NCBI GenBank assembly: GCA_016235555.1
Contig: JACRKC010000004.1
Location: 19,978-83,977 of the forward strand
Origin: Verrucomicrobiota bacterium
GTDB lineage: Bacteria; Verrucomicrobiota; Verrucomicrobiia; Opitutales; Opitutaceae
Length of the DNA stretch: 64,000 bases
Direction: 5' to 3'
Shown: positions 1-8,740 of the stretch, piece after piece
Position numbering within the stretch: the stretch's first letter is position 1
How the letters are laid out: every line of letters begins with the position of its first letter
Program-made: the position numbers and the translations under genes
Notes under the pieces: model-generated
What the model was told of the DNA's origin: nothing
Seen by the model: only the letters and a program-made list of their open reading frames with translations
Database searches by the model: none

Positions 1-1217
1 ACGAGGCCGTTGCCGAAGGCGGAGATGTGGCCGTTGGTGTAGAGGGTGAGGGCGGAGCCGGTGGCGATGGTGAGCGTCTTGGTGCCGGTCAGGCCGAGGA
101 CGGTGGATCCGGAGTGGCTGTTCATGATGAACACGACGTTCTTGGGCGTGCCGGCGCTGCCGACGGTCATATTGGCGTTGGGAAGCACCTTGCCGCTGCC
201 GAAGACGTAGTAGAATTTGCCGTCGGCCGGGTTCGGCGTCGTGTCGGACGCGCGGGGATACACCGTGGGCACGGGGTCGGTGGGGCCGATGGTATAGAAC
301 CCGGTGGTGCCGCCGGGCACGGTGATGGGCGGGAAGCTGGCGGAGAAGTCGTTGGTGACGCGCGTGGGGTCGTTGGTGGTGGAGGCGGTGCCGTGCACGC
401 TGCCGCCGGAAGTGGTGCCGGTGGGGCCGGTGCGGGCGTAGCCGTAGACGTCGCCGCCGGTGCCGAGCGCGATGCTGCCGGTGACGGCGCCGACGGTGCA
501 GGTGGCGGTGCGCACGCCGGTGGAGTAGGCGGTGGGGCTGGAAGGACTGCCGGAGTTCCAGCTGTCGGCGAGCGGGTGGCCGACCCAGGTGATCGAGTCG
601 CGGGCGACGAGGCCGTTGGCGAAGAGGCCGCGGCGCGCGAGATCGATGGTGATGTATTTCACGAGATTCGGGCCGCCGTCGCCGGGGGTGATGATGGATT
701 TGGCGATGATGCGGGGCGAGCCGCTGAGATCGTAGTTTTGGACGACGACTTTCACGACGGCACGGGCGTTGGGCGAGGGTTCCCAGTAGCCGGGGGAGCC
801 GGTGGGGAAGGTGGCGGTGGCCTTGTGGGTGGCCGAGTCGGTCGTCCAGCCGTTGCCGGACGAACAGGCGGTGGCGAGGGCGACGCCGTTGGACTGGTTC
901 TGGTTCAAGGCGAAGAGGGCCTGCTCGAGGCCGGTCTCGGCGAGGTTCATCGCGGCGTTGTTGAGGAAGCTGCGGGTGGCGATCTTGAGCGTGGTGCGGC
1001 TGAGATTGAGGTAGGAGACGAGGGAGACGCCGATGATCGAGGCGACCAGCATCGTGACGATCAGGAGGGAACCGCGCTGCGCGCGGCTCGGACCAAGGAC
1101 GAAGGACCAAGGACCAGGGACCGTGCCTGCGGCGCAAGGCGTGCGTCGAGTTCGAGTCTCCAGTCCATGGTCCTTTGTCCTTGGTCCATCGTCCCTGGTC
1201 TCTGGTCCGGTTTTCAT
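1..1217 (-). CDS. PilX-like minor pilin with large passenger (partial, runs off left edge)
   Basis: This gene is read on the minus strand from ATG at 1217 and stays open to base 1, so its C-terminus lies outside the window. Residues about 44-75 hold a positively charged RGSLLIV start followed by a hydrophobic helix, without the Glu5 of typical pilins, as in PilX/GspK-type proteins. The segment AETGLEQALFALNQ that follows is typical of PilX N-terminal domains. The remainder is a Gly/Thr/Ser-rich beta-type passenger. It begins 2 bases after the stop of the upstream pilin, so it is cotranscribed with it. The first 43 residues are translated from an interspersed GGACCAAGGACC repeat, which makes the leader unusually long. 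It is homologous along its length to the gene at 2398-3864. The pilin-like class is well supported; its exact role is not. Confidence 0.75.
   Translation of the reverse strand, partial: MKTGPETRDDGPRTKDHGLETRTRRTPCAAGTVPGPWSFVLGPSRAQRGSLLIVTMLVASIIGVSLVSYLNLSRTTLKIATRSFLNNAAMNLAETGLEQALFALNQNQSNGVALATACSSGNGWTTDSATHKATATFPTGSPGYWEPSPNARAVVKVVVQNYDLSGSPRIIAKSIITPGDGGPNLVKYITIDLARRGLFANGLVARDSITWVGHPLADSWNSGSPSSPTAYSTGVRTATCTVGAVTGSIALGTGGDVYGYARTGPTGTTSGGSVHGTASTTNDPTRVTNDFSASFPPITVPGGTTGFYTIGPTDPVPTVYPRASDTTPNPADGKFYYVFGSGKVLPNANMTVGSAGTPKNVVFIMNSHSGSTVLGLTGTKTLTIATGSALTLYTNGHISAFGNGL
1090..1209. repeat. GGACC-type inverted repeat inside pilin leader
   Basis: The left arm (1090-1122) repeats units such as GGACCAAGGACC and the right arm (1164-1209) carries the reverse complement, so the RNA can fold into a long hairpin. 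Related arms occur at 51268-51388, 55779-55804 and 55998-56027. Here the whole hairpin is coding and gives the first 43 residues of the PilX-like protein. Confidence 0.8.
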
Positions 1218-1219
1218 GG

Positions 1220-1828
1220 TCAATTGGCGGTTTTGTTGCGGAGCAGGTAGGTGGCGGAGATCGCGTTTTCCGTGGCGGCGGCGCCCGCCGTCGACGTGAC
1301 GCGCATGCGCAGGGAGAGTTCGAGGCGCTTGGTGGCGCCATCGCCCGTGGTGGCGGTGCCGAGGCGGTCGTAACGGTTGAAGGCGCAGCTGTAGACGTTG
1401 CGGGTGAGAATCTGGTAGCCCGGGGTGGTCGTATCGTGCGCCACGGGCCCGCCGGGCCGGCGGTAAAAGCAACCGGCGGTCGCCCCGGTGGTGGCGCTGT
1501 TGAAGTAGTAGGTGACGCGGTTCGAGTAACCCGTGTAGTTGTCGGGCACCGTGAGGGAGAGCGACGTGGCGCTGTGGTAGGTGATGGCGCTGGCCATGCG
1601 CACATCCTGGGCGAATTCCTCGAGAGCCCGGCGGGCCTCGACCTCCATGCCGTTGTAGTTGTAGAGGCGCTGGGCGCTGCGCGTCATCATGATGAACGCG
1701 GAGAGCACGCCCGCGAGAATGAACCCGCCGATGGCGCTGCCGATCATGATCTCGGCGAGGGTGAAGGCGGCGCCACGCCGGCGGCGCAGAGCGCAGCCGG
1801 GAGGAGAAAAATGGCGCGGGGAGTTCAT
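1220..1828 (-). CDS. PilW-like minor pilin, second triplet
   Basis: A 202-residue protein with a type IV prepilin N-terminus. A basic leader is followed by AFTLAEIMIG and a hydrophobic helix (about residues 21-45); Glu5 of the mature protein is present, but the residue before the cleavage site is Ala instead of the usual Gly. The tail holds CFYRRPGGP and a pattern of beta strands. It aligns along its length with the protein at 3873-4487 (shared EARRALE, RMAS, CFYR-PGGP, RNV). It sits between a PilV-like gene (12 bases upstream) and a PilX-like gene (2 bases downstream). Such minor pilins are processed by prepilin peptidase and act at the tip or in priming of pili or secretion pseudopili; that role here is inferred from family and gene order. 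Confidence 0.82.
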   Translation of the reverse strand: MNSPRHFSPPGCALRRRRGAAFTLAEIMIGSAIGGFILAGVLSAFIMMTRSAQRLYNYNGMEVEARRALEEFAQDVRMASAITYHSATSLSLTVPDNYTGYSNRVTYYFNSATTGATAGCFYRRPGGPVAHDTTTPGYQILTRNVYSCAFNRYDRLGTATTGDGATKRLELSLRMRVTSTAGAAATENAISATYLLRNKTAN

Positions 1829-1840
1829 CCGGCGGGCGGA

Positions 1841-2389
1841 TCAGTTGTTGAAGAAGAAATCGTAGAGGCCGTTCTGGCAGTAATAGGTCGAGTAGGAGCG
1901 TGTGAGCTGGCGGCGGTCGAAGTTGCGCCACGCGATCGTGAAGGTGACCTGCTTCATGCCGGTCTGCGGCGCGGTGCAGCGGCGGGTGACGGTGAAGCGG
2001 TTGCCGATGGCGGCGTTGCTGGTGAACACGGAATCGACGGTGACAGCCGTATCCGTGTCGTCGGCATACGCGTTGACCGTGGTCCAGTCGCTCATGCGGA
2101 GCTTCTCGATCTCGGTCTGCATGATCTGGCCGGCGAGGACCATGTTGCGGGCGGAGTCGAGGTTGGCGTAGCCGCGCTGGAGGGTCGTGACGGAGGTGGC
2201 GATCGCGAGGGAGAGGATGGCGGTGGCCATCATGACTTCGAAGATGGTGAAGGCGGTGGAGCGGGAAAAAGCGGACGCTGGGAGCAGGGCCGGGCGGTGA
2301 CCGGCCCATTCAGGCGGTGGGTGTTCGCGGGGCCGGTCGCAGACCGGCCCGACTCCGGTGCGAGGGCATGTTGCACGGTGAGCTTGCAT
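1841..2389 (-). CDS. PilV-like minor pilin with repeat-derived leader
   Basis: A 182-residue protein whose mature part starts at about residue 47 with the prepilin motif AFTIFEVMMATAIL. Glu5 is present, and Ala again replaces Gly at position -1. It matches the PilV-like protein at 4474-4995, sharing ARNM-LAGQIMQ-EIE-LR and the following beta region. The leader is about 46 residues, far longer than the usual 6-25, because an interspersed palindromic element encodes most of it (peptide stretch GVGPVCDRP and WAGHRPALLP). No in-frame ATG lies between 2389 and the pilin motif, so either this long leader is real or a non-ATG start is used. The gene begins 8 bases after the stop of the PilX-like gene at 2398. 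Confidence 0.78.
   Translation of the reverse strand: MQAHRATCPRTGVGPVCDRPREHPPPEWAGHRPALLPASAFSRSTAFTIFEVMMATAILSLAIATSVTTLQRGYANLDSARNMVLAGQIMQTEIEKLRMSDWTTVNAYADDTDTAVTVDSVFTSNAAIGNRFTVTRRCTAPQTGMKQVTFTIAWRNFDRRQLTRSYSTYYCQNGLYDFFFNN
2288..2351. repeat. Palindromic element within pilin leader
   Basis: Two arms (2288-2308 and 2331-2351), each itself nearly palindromic around GGGCCGG/CCGGCCC, are read through by the PilV-like gene. The layout and the encoded peptide match the intergenic copies at 29543-29696, 55805-55959 and within 59049-59327. Confidence 0.75.
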
Positions 2390-2397
2390 GACGGCCG

Positions 2398-3864
2398 CTA
2401 GAACGAGGCGAGCACGCTTTCGTAGGCGGCGCGGTCGGCGGCGGTGCGAAGCTCGCGCCAGCGGACGATGCCGTAGGGATTGTTGCCGCCCCAGTTGGCG
2501 AGGGATTCGTCGTAGTGAAACGAGGCGTTGCCGGTGACGGTGATGTTGTTGCCGACGACGGAGCCCATCACGTCGCCGTTGCCGTTGATGGTGACGTTGG
2601 CGTTGGGGGCGTAGACGATGGCCTTGAGGGCACCGTTGCCGGCGATGGAGACGGTCTGGCCGGTGGTGGAGCGGGTGCCCCAGATCTGGAGGCTGGAGGG
2701 GGCGAGGTTGGTGTTGAGCACGCCGTTGCCGGCGAGGCTGATGTTGCCCTGGGTGTAGACCTCGAGCTGGGCGCCGCTACCGACGGCGAGGGAGGCCTGG
2801 CCGGTGAGGCTGATGGCGTCGTTGCCGGCGGCGGTGTCGAAGAGGAAGACGACTTTCTTGTTGTCGGCGATGCTGACGACGTTGCTCGAGTTGCCGGCGG
2901 AGGAGATGGAGTTGAAGCGGATGTAGTATTTGCCGTCGGAGGCGATGGCGTCGGTGGCGCGCGGGAAGGTGATGGGCATGTCGCCGGCGTTGATGGTGCC
3001 GCCGGGGTTGACGGTGCTGCCGGCGGGGGCGGTGGCGTTGTCGAAGTTGGCGGTGAAGTCGGTGGCGATGCGCGTGGTGTCGACGGTGCCCTGCGCCTGA
3101 GCGAAGGAGGCGACGGTCCCGTTGGTGCCGACGCTGATGCCGCTGGTGCCGGAGCTGCCGACGGAGGCGAAGCCCCAGATGTCGGCGTTGTTGACGGCGA
3201 CGGAGCCGACGGCGACGGAGGTGCTGCCGACGCTGCCGTGGTCGTTGCGGACGGCGGAACTGTAGGGGACGGTGGAGGTGCCGTCGCCATCGGGATCGGA
3301 GTTCCAGCTGTCGACGGCGGCGTTGTTGCCGTTGAAGGTGATCTGATTGCGGGCGACGAGGCCCATGGCGAATTTTGAGCGGCGGCGGAGCTGGACCTCG
3401 ACCATCTTCGAGATGGTGCGCGATTCGTTGGGCAGGGTGAGGGTGGACTGCGCGACGACGATGGGCTGCGAGGCGGAGCCGGAGATGTAGTGGTCGACGT
3501 AGACTTTGCAGAGGGGCGAGATGTTGCCGCTGAGCACGAAGTCGGTGAAGCGGCGCTTGGCGCTCACGCCGTCGCTGGTGTTCCAGTCGTTCCACGCGGT
3601 CCCGGAGCCGGCGGTGGTCTGGTTGAACGACCAGAGGGCCTCCTCGAGGCCGGTCTCGGCGATGTTGGTGGCGGCGTTGATGTAGAAGGAGCGGTTGGCG
3701 AGCTTGAGGGAGCTGCGGCCGAGGGCGAGGTAGCTGCCGAGGAAGATACCGATCGCGGCGGCCAGGAGCATCGCGACGATGAGGAGCGAGCCTCTCGACC
3801 CGGCGCGGGACAAGCCGCGGGAGGAGTGGAAATGGGCGGAACGGGGATGGGAGGAGCGAAGCAT
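2398..3864 (-). CDS. PilX-like minor pilin with beta-rich passenger, first triplet
   Basis: The ATG at 3864 was chosen because the codons further upstream belong to the overlapping pilin in another frame. The 488-residue product has a basic N-terminus, then RGSLLIVAMLLAAAIGIFL (about residues 24-42) and AETGLEEALWSFNQ. This is the PilX-type N-terminal architecture without Glu5. From about residue 150 on it is a Gly/Asn/Ser/Val-rich repetitive beta passenger, as expected for a surface-exposed region. It starts 9 bases after the stop of the PilW-like gene at 3873 and ends 8 bases before the next PilV-like start, so all six pilin genes look like one transcription unit. It is homologous to the truncated gene at 1-1217. 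The likely site is the cell envelope; the ligand is unknown. Confidence 0.8.
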   Translation of the reverse strand: MLRSSHPRSAHFHSSRGLSRAGSRGSLLIVAMLLAAAIGIFLGSYLALGRSSLKLANRSFYINAATNIAETGLEEALWSFNQTTAGSGTAWNDWNTSDGVSAKRRFTDFVLSGNISPLCKVYVDHYISGSASQPIVVAQSTLTLPNESRTISKMVEVQLRRRSKFAMGLVARNQITFNGNNAAVDSWNSDPDGDGTSTVPYSSAVRNDHGSVGSTSVAVGSVAVNNADIWGFASVGSSGTSGISVGTNGTVASFAQAQGTVDTTRIATDFTANFDNATAPAGSTVNPGGTINAGDMPITFPRATDAIASDGKYYIRFNSISSAGNSSNVVSIADNKKVVFLFDTAAGNDAISLTGQASLAVGSGAQLEVYTQGNISLAGNGVLNTNLAPSSLQIWGTRSTTGQTVSIAGNGALKAIVYAPNANVTINGNGDVMGSVVGNNITVTGNASFHYDESLANWGGNNPYGIVRWRELRTAADRAAYESVLASF

Positions 3865-3872
3865 GGCGGGAA

Positions 3873-4487
3873 TCAGGTGGTGACGACCTTGTTGCGGAGG
3901 ACGACGCGGGCGCTGAGCACGGCGTTGGTGGTGGCCACCGTGGTCACGCCCTGGCGGACGGAGCGCAGGGTGATCTGGATCTGTTTCGTTTCGAGGTCGT
4001 TGTTGGCGGTGTAGTCGACGCCGTTGATGACCTTGTAGCGGCGGAACGAAAATTCGCGGACGTTGCGGACGAGGATGAGCTTGTCCGACGTGGACGACGG
4101 GCCGCCGGGCAGCCGGTAGAAGCATTGGGCGGTCGGGCCCGAAGTGGAGCTGTCGTAGGTGTAGGTGACGAGGTAGGACGAGGCGCCGGCGACGCGGAAC
4201 GTGACGCTGTTGGCGCTGTGCCAGACGATGTTGGAGGCCATGCGGGCCTCCTCGCTGAAAGTCTCGAGCGCGCGACGGGCTTCCGCCTCCATGATGGAGT
4301 AGCTGGCGGCGTTATAGCCGTCGCGTCCGATCATGAGAAATGTGCCGAGGACACCCACGAGGATGAAGCCCGAGAGGCCGGCGGCGACCATCATCTCGAC
4401 GAGGGTGAAGCCGGCTTGGCGCAAGCTTCGCGGGCTCCGGCCGGCGCGGGCGCGGCGGCCAGGTGGGGGAGACTCAGTGGGCGACAT
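3873..4487 (-). CDS. PilW-like minor pilin, first triplet
   Basis: A 204-residue prepilin. The basic leader (about 25 residues) ends with the canonical Gly before cleavage, then FTLVEMMVAAGLSGFILV forms the hydrophobic helix with Glu5 in place. A globular tail follows with CFYRLPGGP and an RNV-EFSFRRY stretch. The start overlaps the end of the upstream PilV-like gene by 14 bases, indicating translational coupling. Compared with its paralogue at 1220-1828, this copy keeps the ancestral-looking Gly at -1. The family placement (PilW/PulJ-like) rests on position in the triplet and on length; function in pilus assembly or pseudopilus priming is inferred. Confidence 0.84.
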   Translation of the reverse strand: MSPTESPPPGRRARAGRSPRSLRQAGFTLVEMMVAAGLSGFILVGVLGTFLMIGRDGYNAASYSIMEAEARRALETFSEEARMASNIVWHSANSVTFRVAGASSYLVTYTYDSSTSGPTAQCFYRLPGGPSSTSDKLILVRNVREFSFRRYKVINGVDYTANNDLETKQIQITLRSVRQGVTTVATTNAVLSARVVLRNKVVTT

Positions 4488-4995
4488 AGAAATAATCGGC
4501 GAGGCCGTTGCGCGCGTAGCGCGTCTGGTAGGTGAGCTGGTGGCTGCGGCCGTCGACGCCGGACCAGCGGACGTGAAGAGTGATCAACTTGATATCCGTC
4601 CGGCCGGAAATGTCTTCGACGGTGCGCGTCACCTGGAAACGGCCGGCGATGGTGGAGAGAGCGGTGTCGAGGGCGGTGCCGTAGCCGGTCGTGATGGTGG
4701 CGGCGGGATCGACGGTGCCACTCTCCGGGAGGGCGCTGATTTGAGACCAGTTTTGCAGGCGGAGAATCTCGATCTCGCTCTGCATGATCTGGCCGGCGAG
4801 AGTCATGTTGCGGGCCGTGTCGGTGGCGCGCAGGCCGTATTGGAGCGCGGTGAGGGCGGTCGCGATGCCCAAGGCCATCACCAAGGCGGCGAGCATGGTC
4901 TCGGCAATGGTGAAGCCGGTCGCCCGGGACCGCCCGCGAGTGAGGCAGAGCGGGCGGAGGGTGGTGGTGAGGGGCGACCGGGGCGGGAGAATCAC
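4474..4995 (-). CDS. PilV-like minor pilin, first gene of the pilin operon
   Basis: A 173-residue prepilin with a basic leader, Gly at -1 and mature start FTIAETMLAALVMALGI. Glu5 is present, and the ARNMTLAGQIMQSEIE segment is shared with its paralogue at 1841-2389. It is the first gene of the six-gene pilin run, with 171 bases to the next gene upstream on the same strand (5167). The order PilV-like, PilW-like, PilX-like is the order seen in minor pilin operons of type IV pili. No pilus motor, secretin or prepilin peptidase gene lies in the window, so those partners must be encoded elsewhere. Confidence 0.84.
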   Translation of the reverse strand: MILPPRSPLTTTLRPLCLTRGRSRATGFTIAETMLAALVMALGIATALTALQYGLRATDTARNMTLAGQIMQSEIEILRLQNWSQISALPESGTVDPAATITTGYGTALDTALSTIAGRFQVTRTVEDISGRTDIKLITLHVRWSGVDGRSHQLTYQTRYARNGLADYFYVAH

Positions 4996-5166
4996 GCGCC
5001 CAGTCTAGCGCGAAACCGGAGGCGGGGTTAGAGGCCAACAGCCTGCATTTCGGGCGGGGGTGGCATAGGCCCGATCGGGCCTACGATGGGGCCGGCGGGG
5101 GCAGTTTGCCGGGGGGACCAGGGGGCGGACGTAGGAGAAACCGTGGCCGCACAGTTCCCCGGTGAC

Positions 5167-7077
5167 TCAGCGCGAGTCGCGCGATGGGCGAAGGTGCTCG
5201 TCCGCCTCGGTGGTGCGGCCCATCTGGCGGAGGAGTTGGCCGAGGCCGAGATGCGCCGGCGACGAAGTGGGGTCGATTTCCAAAGCCCGCCGGAAGGCGC
5301 TCTCGGCTTCGTCGTAGCGGCCCACCGTGGCCAGGGCGCGGGCGCGGCTGAAGTGGGCCGGAGCCGAGAGCGGGTTGAGCTGCAGGGCGCGGTCGAAATG
5401 GGCGAACGCCTCGGCCGGCCGATCGATGACGGTGAGCGCAACAGCCCAGTTGAGCTCGGCGTCGGCGTAGTCCGGGTCGAGGCGGAGTGCCTGCTGGAAG
5501 TGTGCGATCGCCTCGGCCGGACGCCCGCTGCTGGCGAGGGCCAGGCCGAGGTTGTGGCGGGCGACGGCGTAGCGTGGGTTGAGGCGCAAGGCTTCCTCGA
5601 AGCGGGCGATGCCTTCGGAGGCGCGGTTGAGCTCCATCAGGGCGATGCCGAGGTTGTTGTGCGCCTCCGCGAACCTGGGCCGGAGCTTGAGGGCTTTCTC
5701 GAATGGTCCGACGGCATCGGCGGGGCGGCCGAGGCGGCGGAGGTTGTCGCCGAGGTTGTTGAGCGCCTCGGGAAAGTCGGGACGCAATCGGAGGGCCGCT
5801 TCAAGATGCGGGATGGCACCGGCGGGCTGACCGCGGTGCGTGAGTTCCTCGGCGAGATTGTTGTGCGCCATCCAGCACGCGGGATTTTTCCGAAGCGTGG
5901 TCTCGAACAGCGTAACCGGATCGCGATATATCGCGCTCTGCCGCCAGGTGAAGCCGCCGAGAATCAGGAGCACCACGAGTGGAATGGCGCGGGGCAGGCG
6001 CGAGAGTCCGAGGGCGATCAGCGCGAGGATCGGCAGGCAGGCGAGGTATTGGAAGTGGTCGGCCACCCACGAAAAGATGAACGGGTAGACGTTGAAGAAG
6101 CCGAGCGCGGGGAAAAGCGATCCGATGAAGAGCAACCACGCGGCGAGCAGGCCGCGCTGGCGCTGGAACCAAAGTGCGACAGCCACTCCGACGGCGGCGA
6201 GGGGAAACAGGAATTGCCAGAGCACGCCGACGTCGACCGTCCAGCGCGGGTAGATGAACATCAGATTTGCGGGCCCGAGAAGTTTACCGAGGTAGAACCA
6301 GATCACGCGACCGGCGAGCAGGCCGCGTTCGACGAGGCCGAGTTCGAAATGCGAACCGGCGGCACCGATGAGCGTGCGTTCAAACCATGCCGTGGTGAGG
6401 CCGGCGGCGAGACTGAGGGCGAACCACGGGAGGAGCGGCAGGACATCGCGGCGCAGGTCGAGCCGGCCGGCGCTTGGGGCGGGCTCGCCGCGTCGCCACC
6501 AGATGATCACGAGCAGCGCGGCGGGGAGGGTGGCGGTGACGGTCTTGGCGAGGAGGGCGCAGACGAAGAGCGTGGTGGCGAGCGCGTAGGCACGGCGGGC
6601 GCGGGTCTCGTTGAACCGTAGATGGGCGAGCGCCGCGCCGAGGTAGAAGACGAGGGAGAGGGTGTTTTTCTGCTCGGAAATCCACGCGACGGATTCGACG
6701 CACACGGGATGCAGCGCGAACAACAGCGCGGCGATCGAGGCACCGGGGATCGTGAGCTGGCGCAGCAGCGCGGCGAACAGACAGGCGGAGGTGGCGTGAA
6801 GGAGGACGTTGACGAGGTGGTAGCCGAGCGTGGCATCGCCCCAGAGCTGGTGTTCGAGCCAGAAGGCGGAGTGGAGCAGCGGGTAGTATTGCTGCGTGGC
6901 GCCGGGCTCGAACCAGATGCGCGCGAGGCCGGAGAGCGACTGAAGGTCAGCGCGGGTGACGTGGCCGGCGTCGTCCCAGAGCAACGTGCCGCTCAGTGCG
7001 GGCCAGTAGGCGACGAGCGTCGCGGCGAAGGCGAGGGCGGCGAGCCAGCGTGGCGAGAGTTCGCGGGAAGGGGTCAT
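5167..7077 (-). CDS. TMTC-like polytopic glycosyltransferase with C-terminal TPR array
   Basis: A 636-residue protein starting at ATG 7077, whose codon overlaps the stop of the preceding gene (ATGA). Residues 1-380 are a membrane domain of about nine to ten hydrophobic helices. They include WDDAGHV at 34-40 and HPVCVESVAWISEQK at 123-137, the signature loops of the TMTC/PMT-like family (membrane O-glycosyltransferases). Residues about 400-630 form roughly seven TPR repeats with the regular NNLG, A-A--HF--AL-L-P pattern. Proteins of this layout are common in Verrucomicrobiota and Planctomycetota. The likely activity is sugar transfer from a polyprenyl donor, with the TPRs for protein binding, but substrates cannot be read from the sequence. 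A longer open frame continues upstream to 8454, but that part is only a shadow of the neighbouring gene. Confidence 0.8.
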   Translation of the reverse strand: MTPSRELSPRWLAALAFAATLVAYWPALSGTLLWDDAGHVTRADLQSLSGLARIWFEPGATQQYYPLLHSAFWLEHQLWGDATLGYHLVNVLLHATSACLFAALLRQLTIPGASIAALLFALHPVCVESVAWISEQKNTLSLVFYLGAALAHLRFNETRARRAYALATTLFVCALLAKTVTATLPAALLVIIWWRRGEPAPSAGRLDLRRDVLPLLPWFALSLAAGLTTAWFERTLIGAAGSHFELGLVERGLLAGRVIWFYLGKLLGPANLMFIYPRWTVDVGVLWQFLFPLAAVGVAVALWFQRQRGLLAAWLLFIGSLFPALGFFNVYPFIFSWVADHFQYLACLPILALIALGLSRLPRAIPLVVLLILGGFTWRQSAIYRDPVTLFETTLRKNPACWMAHNNLAEELTHRGQPAGAIPHLEAALRLRPDFPEALNNLGDNLRRLGRPADAVGPFEKALKLRPRFAEAHNNLGIALMELNRASEGIARFEEALRLNPRYAVARHNLGLALASSGRPAEAIAHFQQALRLDPDYADAELNWAVALTVIDRPAEAFAHFDRALQLNPLSAPAHFSRARALATVGRYDEAESAFRRALEIDPTSSPAHLGLGQLLRQMGRTTEADEHLRPSRDSR

Positions 7078-8552
7078 CGGGTGGCGTCCAGTTTGGCGAG
7101 GAAGCGGGCGACGTCGGGGCGCGTTTTCCAGTCGACGGGTGCGAGCGGGAGAGCGCGGGCGATTTCGGATCGGGCCGTGGCGGACTCGCCGAGGGCCAGG
7201 CTGGCTTGGGCGCACATGAGCCAGGCGTCGGGATTCTTCGGATCGTGCTGCGCCATGAGGGAAAAATACGTGCGCGCGTCGGGCCAGCGGCCCTGCGTGG
7301 CGGCGAGGATGCCGCGCTGCTTGGCGGGCGAGGCGGGATTGGTCGCGAGCTTGATGGCGAGCGCGAGATCGGCATCGGCGGCGCGGAAATCGCCGCGCTC
7401 CATCGCATGGATGGCGCGCAACTCGTAGAGCTCGGGCATGGCGATCGCGGGCGGCTGGTCGAGGACGTTGAGCTCGTGCTGGAGGTTGAAGATGGGATTC
7501 ACGCGATCGTTCATCACGTGGTGGGCGGGGACGATCATCGCGACGATGGCGGCGGTGCGCGTCAGGGCTGGCAGCCACGCGGCTCCGTGCGCGAGCAGTG
7601 TGCCGAGCACGGCGGCGGGCAACAGCATCGTCATCGAGCGGCTGTAGTCCTGCGCGGTTGCGAGTCCCATGGCGGCCAACACGAGCACGCCGGCGCCGAG
7701 CGCGAGAGAGCGGGAGCGTTGCGGCCAAAGTGCGACGATGCCGGCGGCGACGAATGCCCAGCCGCCGCGGAGCCCCTCCCAGAGGCCGAGTGCGATGCGG
7801 GAGAACGGCGCGTCGAGGAAATCGCGGCTGCCGAGGTAGCCGCCGAGTGTGGCGCCGGCGGCGGATTTCGCGGAGAGCAGGCCGAATCGCACGAGGAGGA
7901 AGGCGGCGAGCAGAGCGGCGGGAACGCCGGCGTCGCGCTTCAGGTCGAATTTTCCGGGACGATGCAGCCAGCGGCAGAACAGCGCGAGCGGGGCGGCGGC
8001 CACGAAACGCTCGTCGATCCACGGTGCCAGCAGGCACGCGGTCCAGGCGACCCACGACGACTCGGCGAAGGCGGCGAGCAGGAGCGCGAGTGCGAGCCAG
8101 GAGTCGAAGTAGCCGAGCCAGCCAGTGGAGGTGAAGAACCACGAGGCTGCGCCGAGCGTGCAGGTTGCGAGGGCGGTGTCGGTCCAGTTGAAAGCCGCGC
8201 GACGCAACAAGGTGACGAAGTAACCGAGGACGAGCAGGCAGCCGGCGTGGGCGAGGCCGAAAAAGAGCGTCGGTGGCAGGCCGAGATAGTGGCCGAGCAC
8301 TGGAAAAAAGAGCCGCCATTGAATCGCGCGGTGAAGCTCGTCGGCGATCGGGGCGCCCGGGTGGGCGACTTGGGCGAGCACGCTGACGCCGCGGCGGACT
8401 TCGAGCATGCCGCCCATTTCGGGGACGCGTGACCAGAGACGGAATGCGCCCCACGACGGACTGAAAAAGACGATCAGCAGCGCGAAGACGCCGAGGGCGA
8501 GGCGCCAGCGGAGGAGAGTTTCGCGCGAACTGTGCGGGGCGGAGGCGGACAC
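7074..8552 (-). CDS. Polytopic membrane protein with short C-terminal TPR region
   Basis: I chose GTG at 8552 (492 residues); an upstream TTG at 8597 is possible but lies beside a repeat and adds a Pro/Arg-rich stretch unlike a membrane N-terminus. From about residue 16 the protein alternates hydrophobic helices (about nine) up to residue 350, including LALGVFALLIVFF and the aromatic GYFDSWLALALLLAAF region. A soluble tail of about 150 residues follows that resembles two or three TPR-like helix pairs (ARTYFSLMAQHDPKNPDAW). I do not recognise a family. Its four-base overlap with the TMTC-like gene implies cotranscription and a joint role, perhaps in glycan transfer or as a partner of that enzyme. 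Confidence 0.7.
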   Translation of the reverse strand: MSASAPHSSRETLLRWRLALGVFALLIVFFSPSWGAFRLWSRVPEMGGMLEVRRGVSVLAQVAHPGAPIADELHRAIQWRLFFPVLGHYLGLPPTLFFGLAHAGCLLVLGYFVTLLRRAAFNWTDTALATCTLGAASWFFTSTGWLGYFDSWLALALLLAAFAESSWVAWTACLLAPWIDERFVAAAPLALFCRWLHRPGKFDLKRDAGVPAALLAAFLLVRFGLLSAKSAAGATLGGYLGSRDFLDAPFSRIALGLWEGLRGGWAFVAAGIVALWPQRSRSLALGAGVLVLAAMGLATAQDYSRSMTMLLPAAVLGTLLAHGAAWLPALTRTAAIVAMIVPAHHVMNDRVNPIFNLQHELNVLDQPPAIAMPELYELRAIHAMERGDFRAADADLALAIKLATNPASPAKQRGILAATQGRWPDARTYFSLMAQHDPKNPDAWLMCAQASLALGESATARSEIARALPLAPVDWKTRPDVARFLAKLDATR

Positions 8553-8624
8553 GAGTGCGTAGCGGACGACGTAAGGAGGCCGGTGCACCGGAGGCAATGC
8601 ACGATCACGGACCTCAAATGCCAG

Positions 8625-8740
8625 GGGAGCATCTCAGTTTCTTGCAGTCCGGAGAGAGCGAAGGAGCGGTGGTTTTCAACCGCCGAGCTTGGGCGCTTGG
8701 AAAAGCGCCCCTCCGCAGTGCACGAAAGTGAGATGCGCCC
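8625..8740. mobile_element. MITE-like palindromic element, family B
   Basis: The termini GGGAGCATCTCA and TGAGATGCGCCC are inverted copies with one mismatch. A 9-bp direct repeat AAATGCCAG flanks the element exactly (8616-8624 and 8741-8749), as left by a transposition event. The interior holds further inverted arms (around GGCGCTTGG and CGGTTGAAAACC-type segments). Other copies lie at 24772-24887, 27038-27103 and 30359-30474. No coding capacity is apparent. Confidence 0.75.

Noticed and set aside
7078..8454. N-terminal extension of the TMTC-like protein to give 1095 residues
   Set aside because: The extension is Arg/Pro-rich and is the out-of-frame copy of the adjacent membrane protein gene; the real start is the ATG overlapping that gene's stop.
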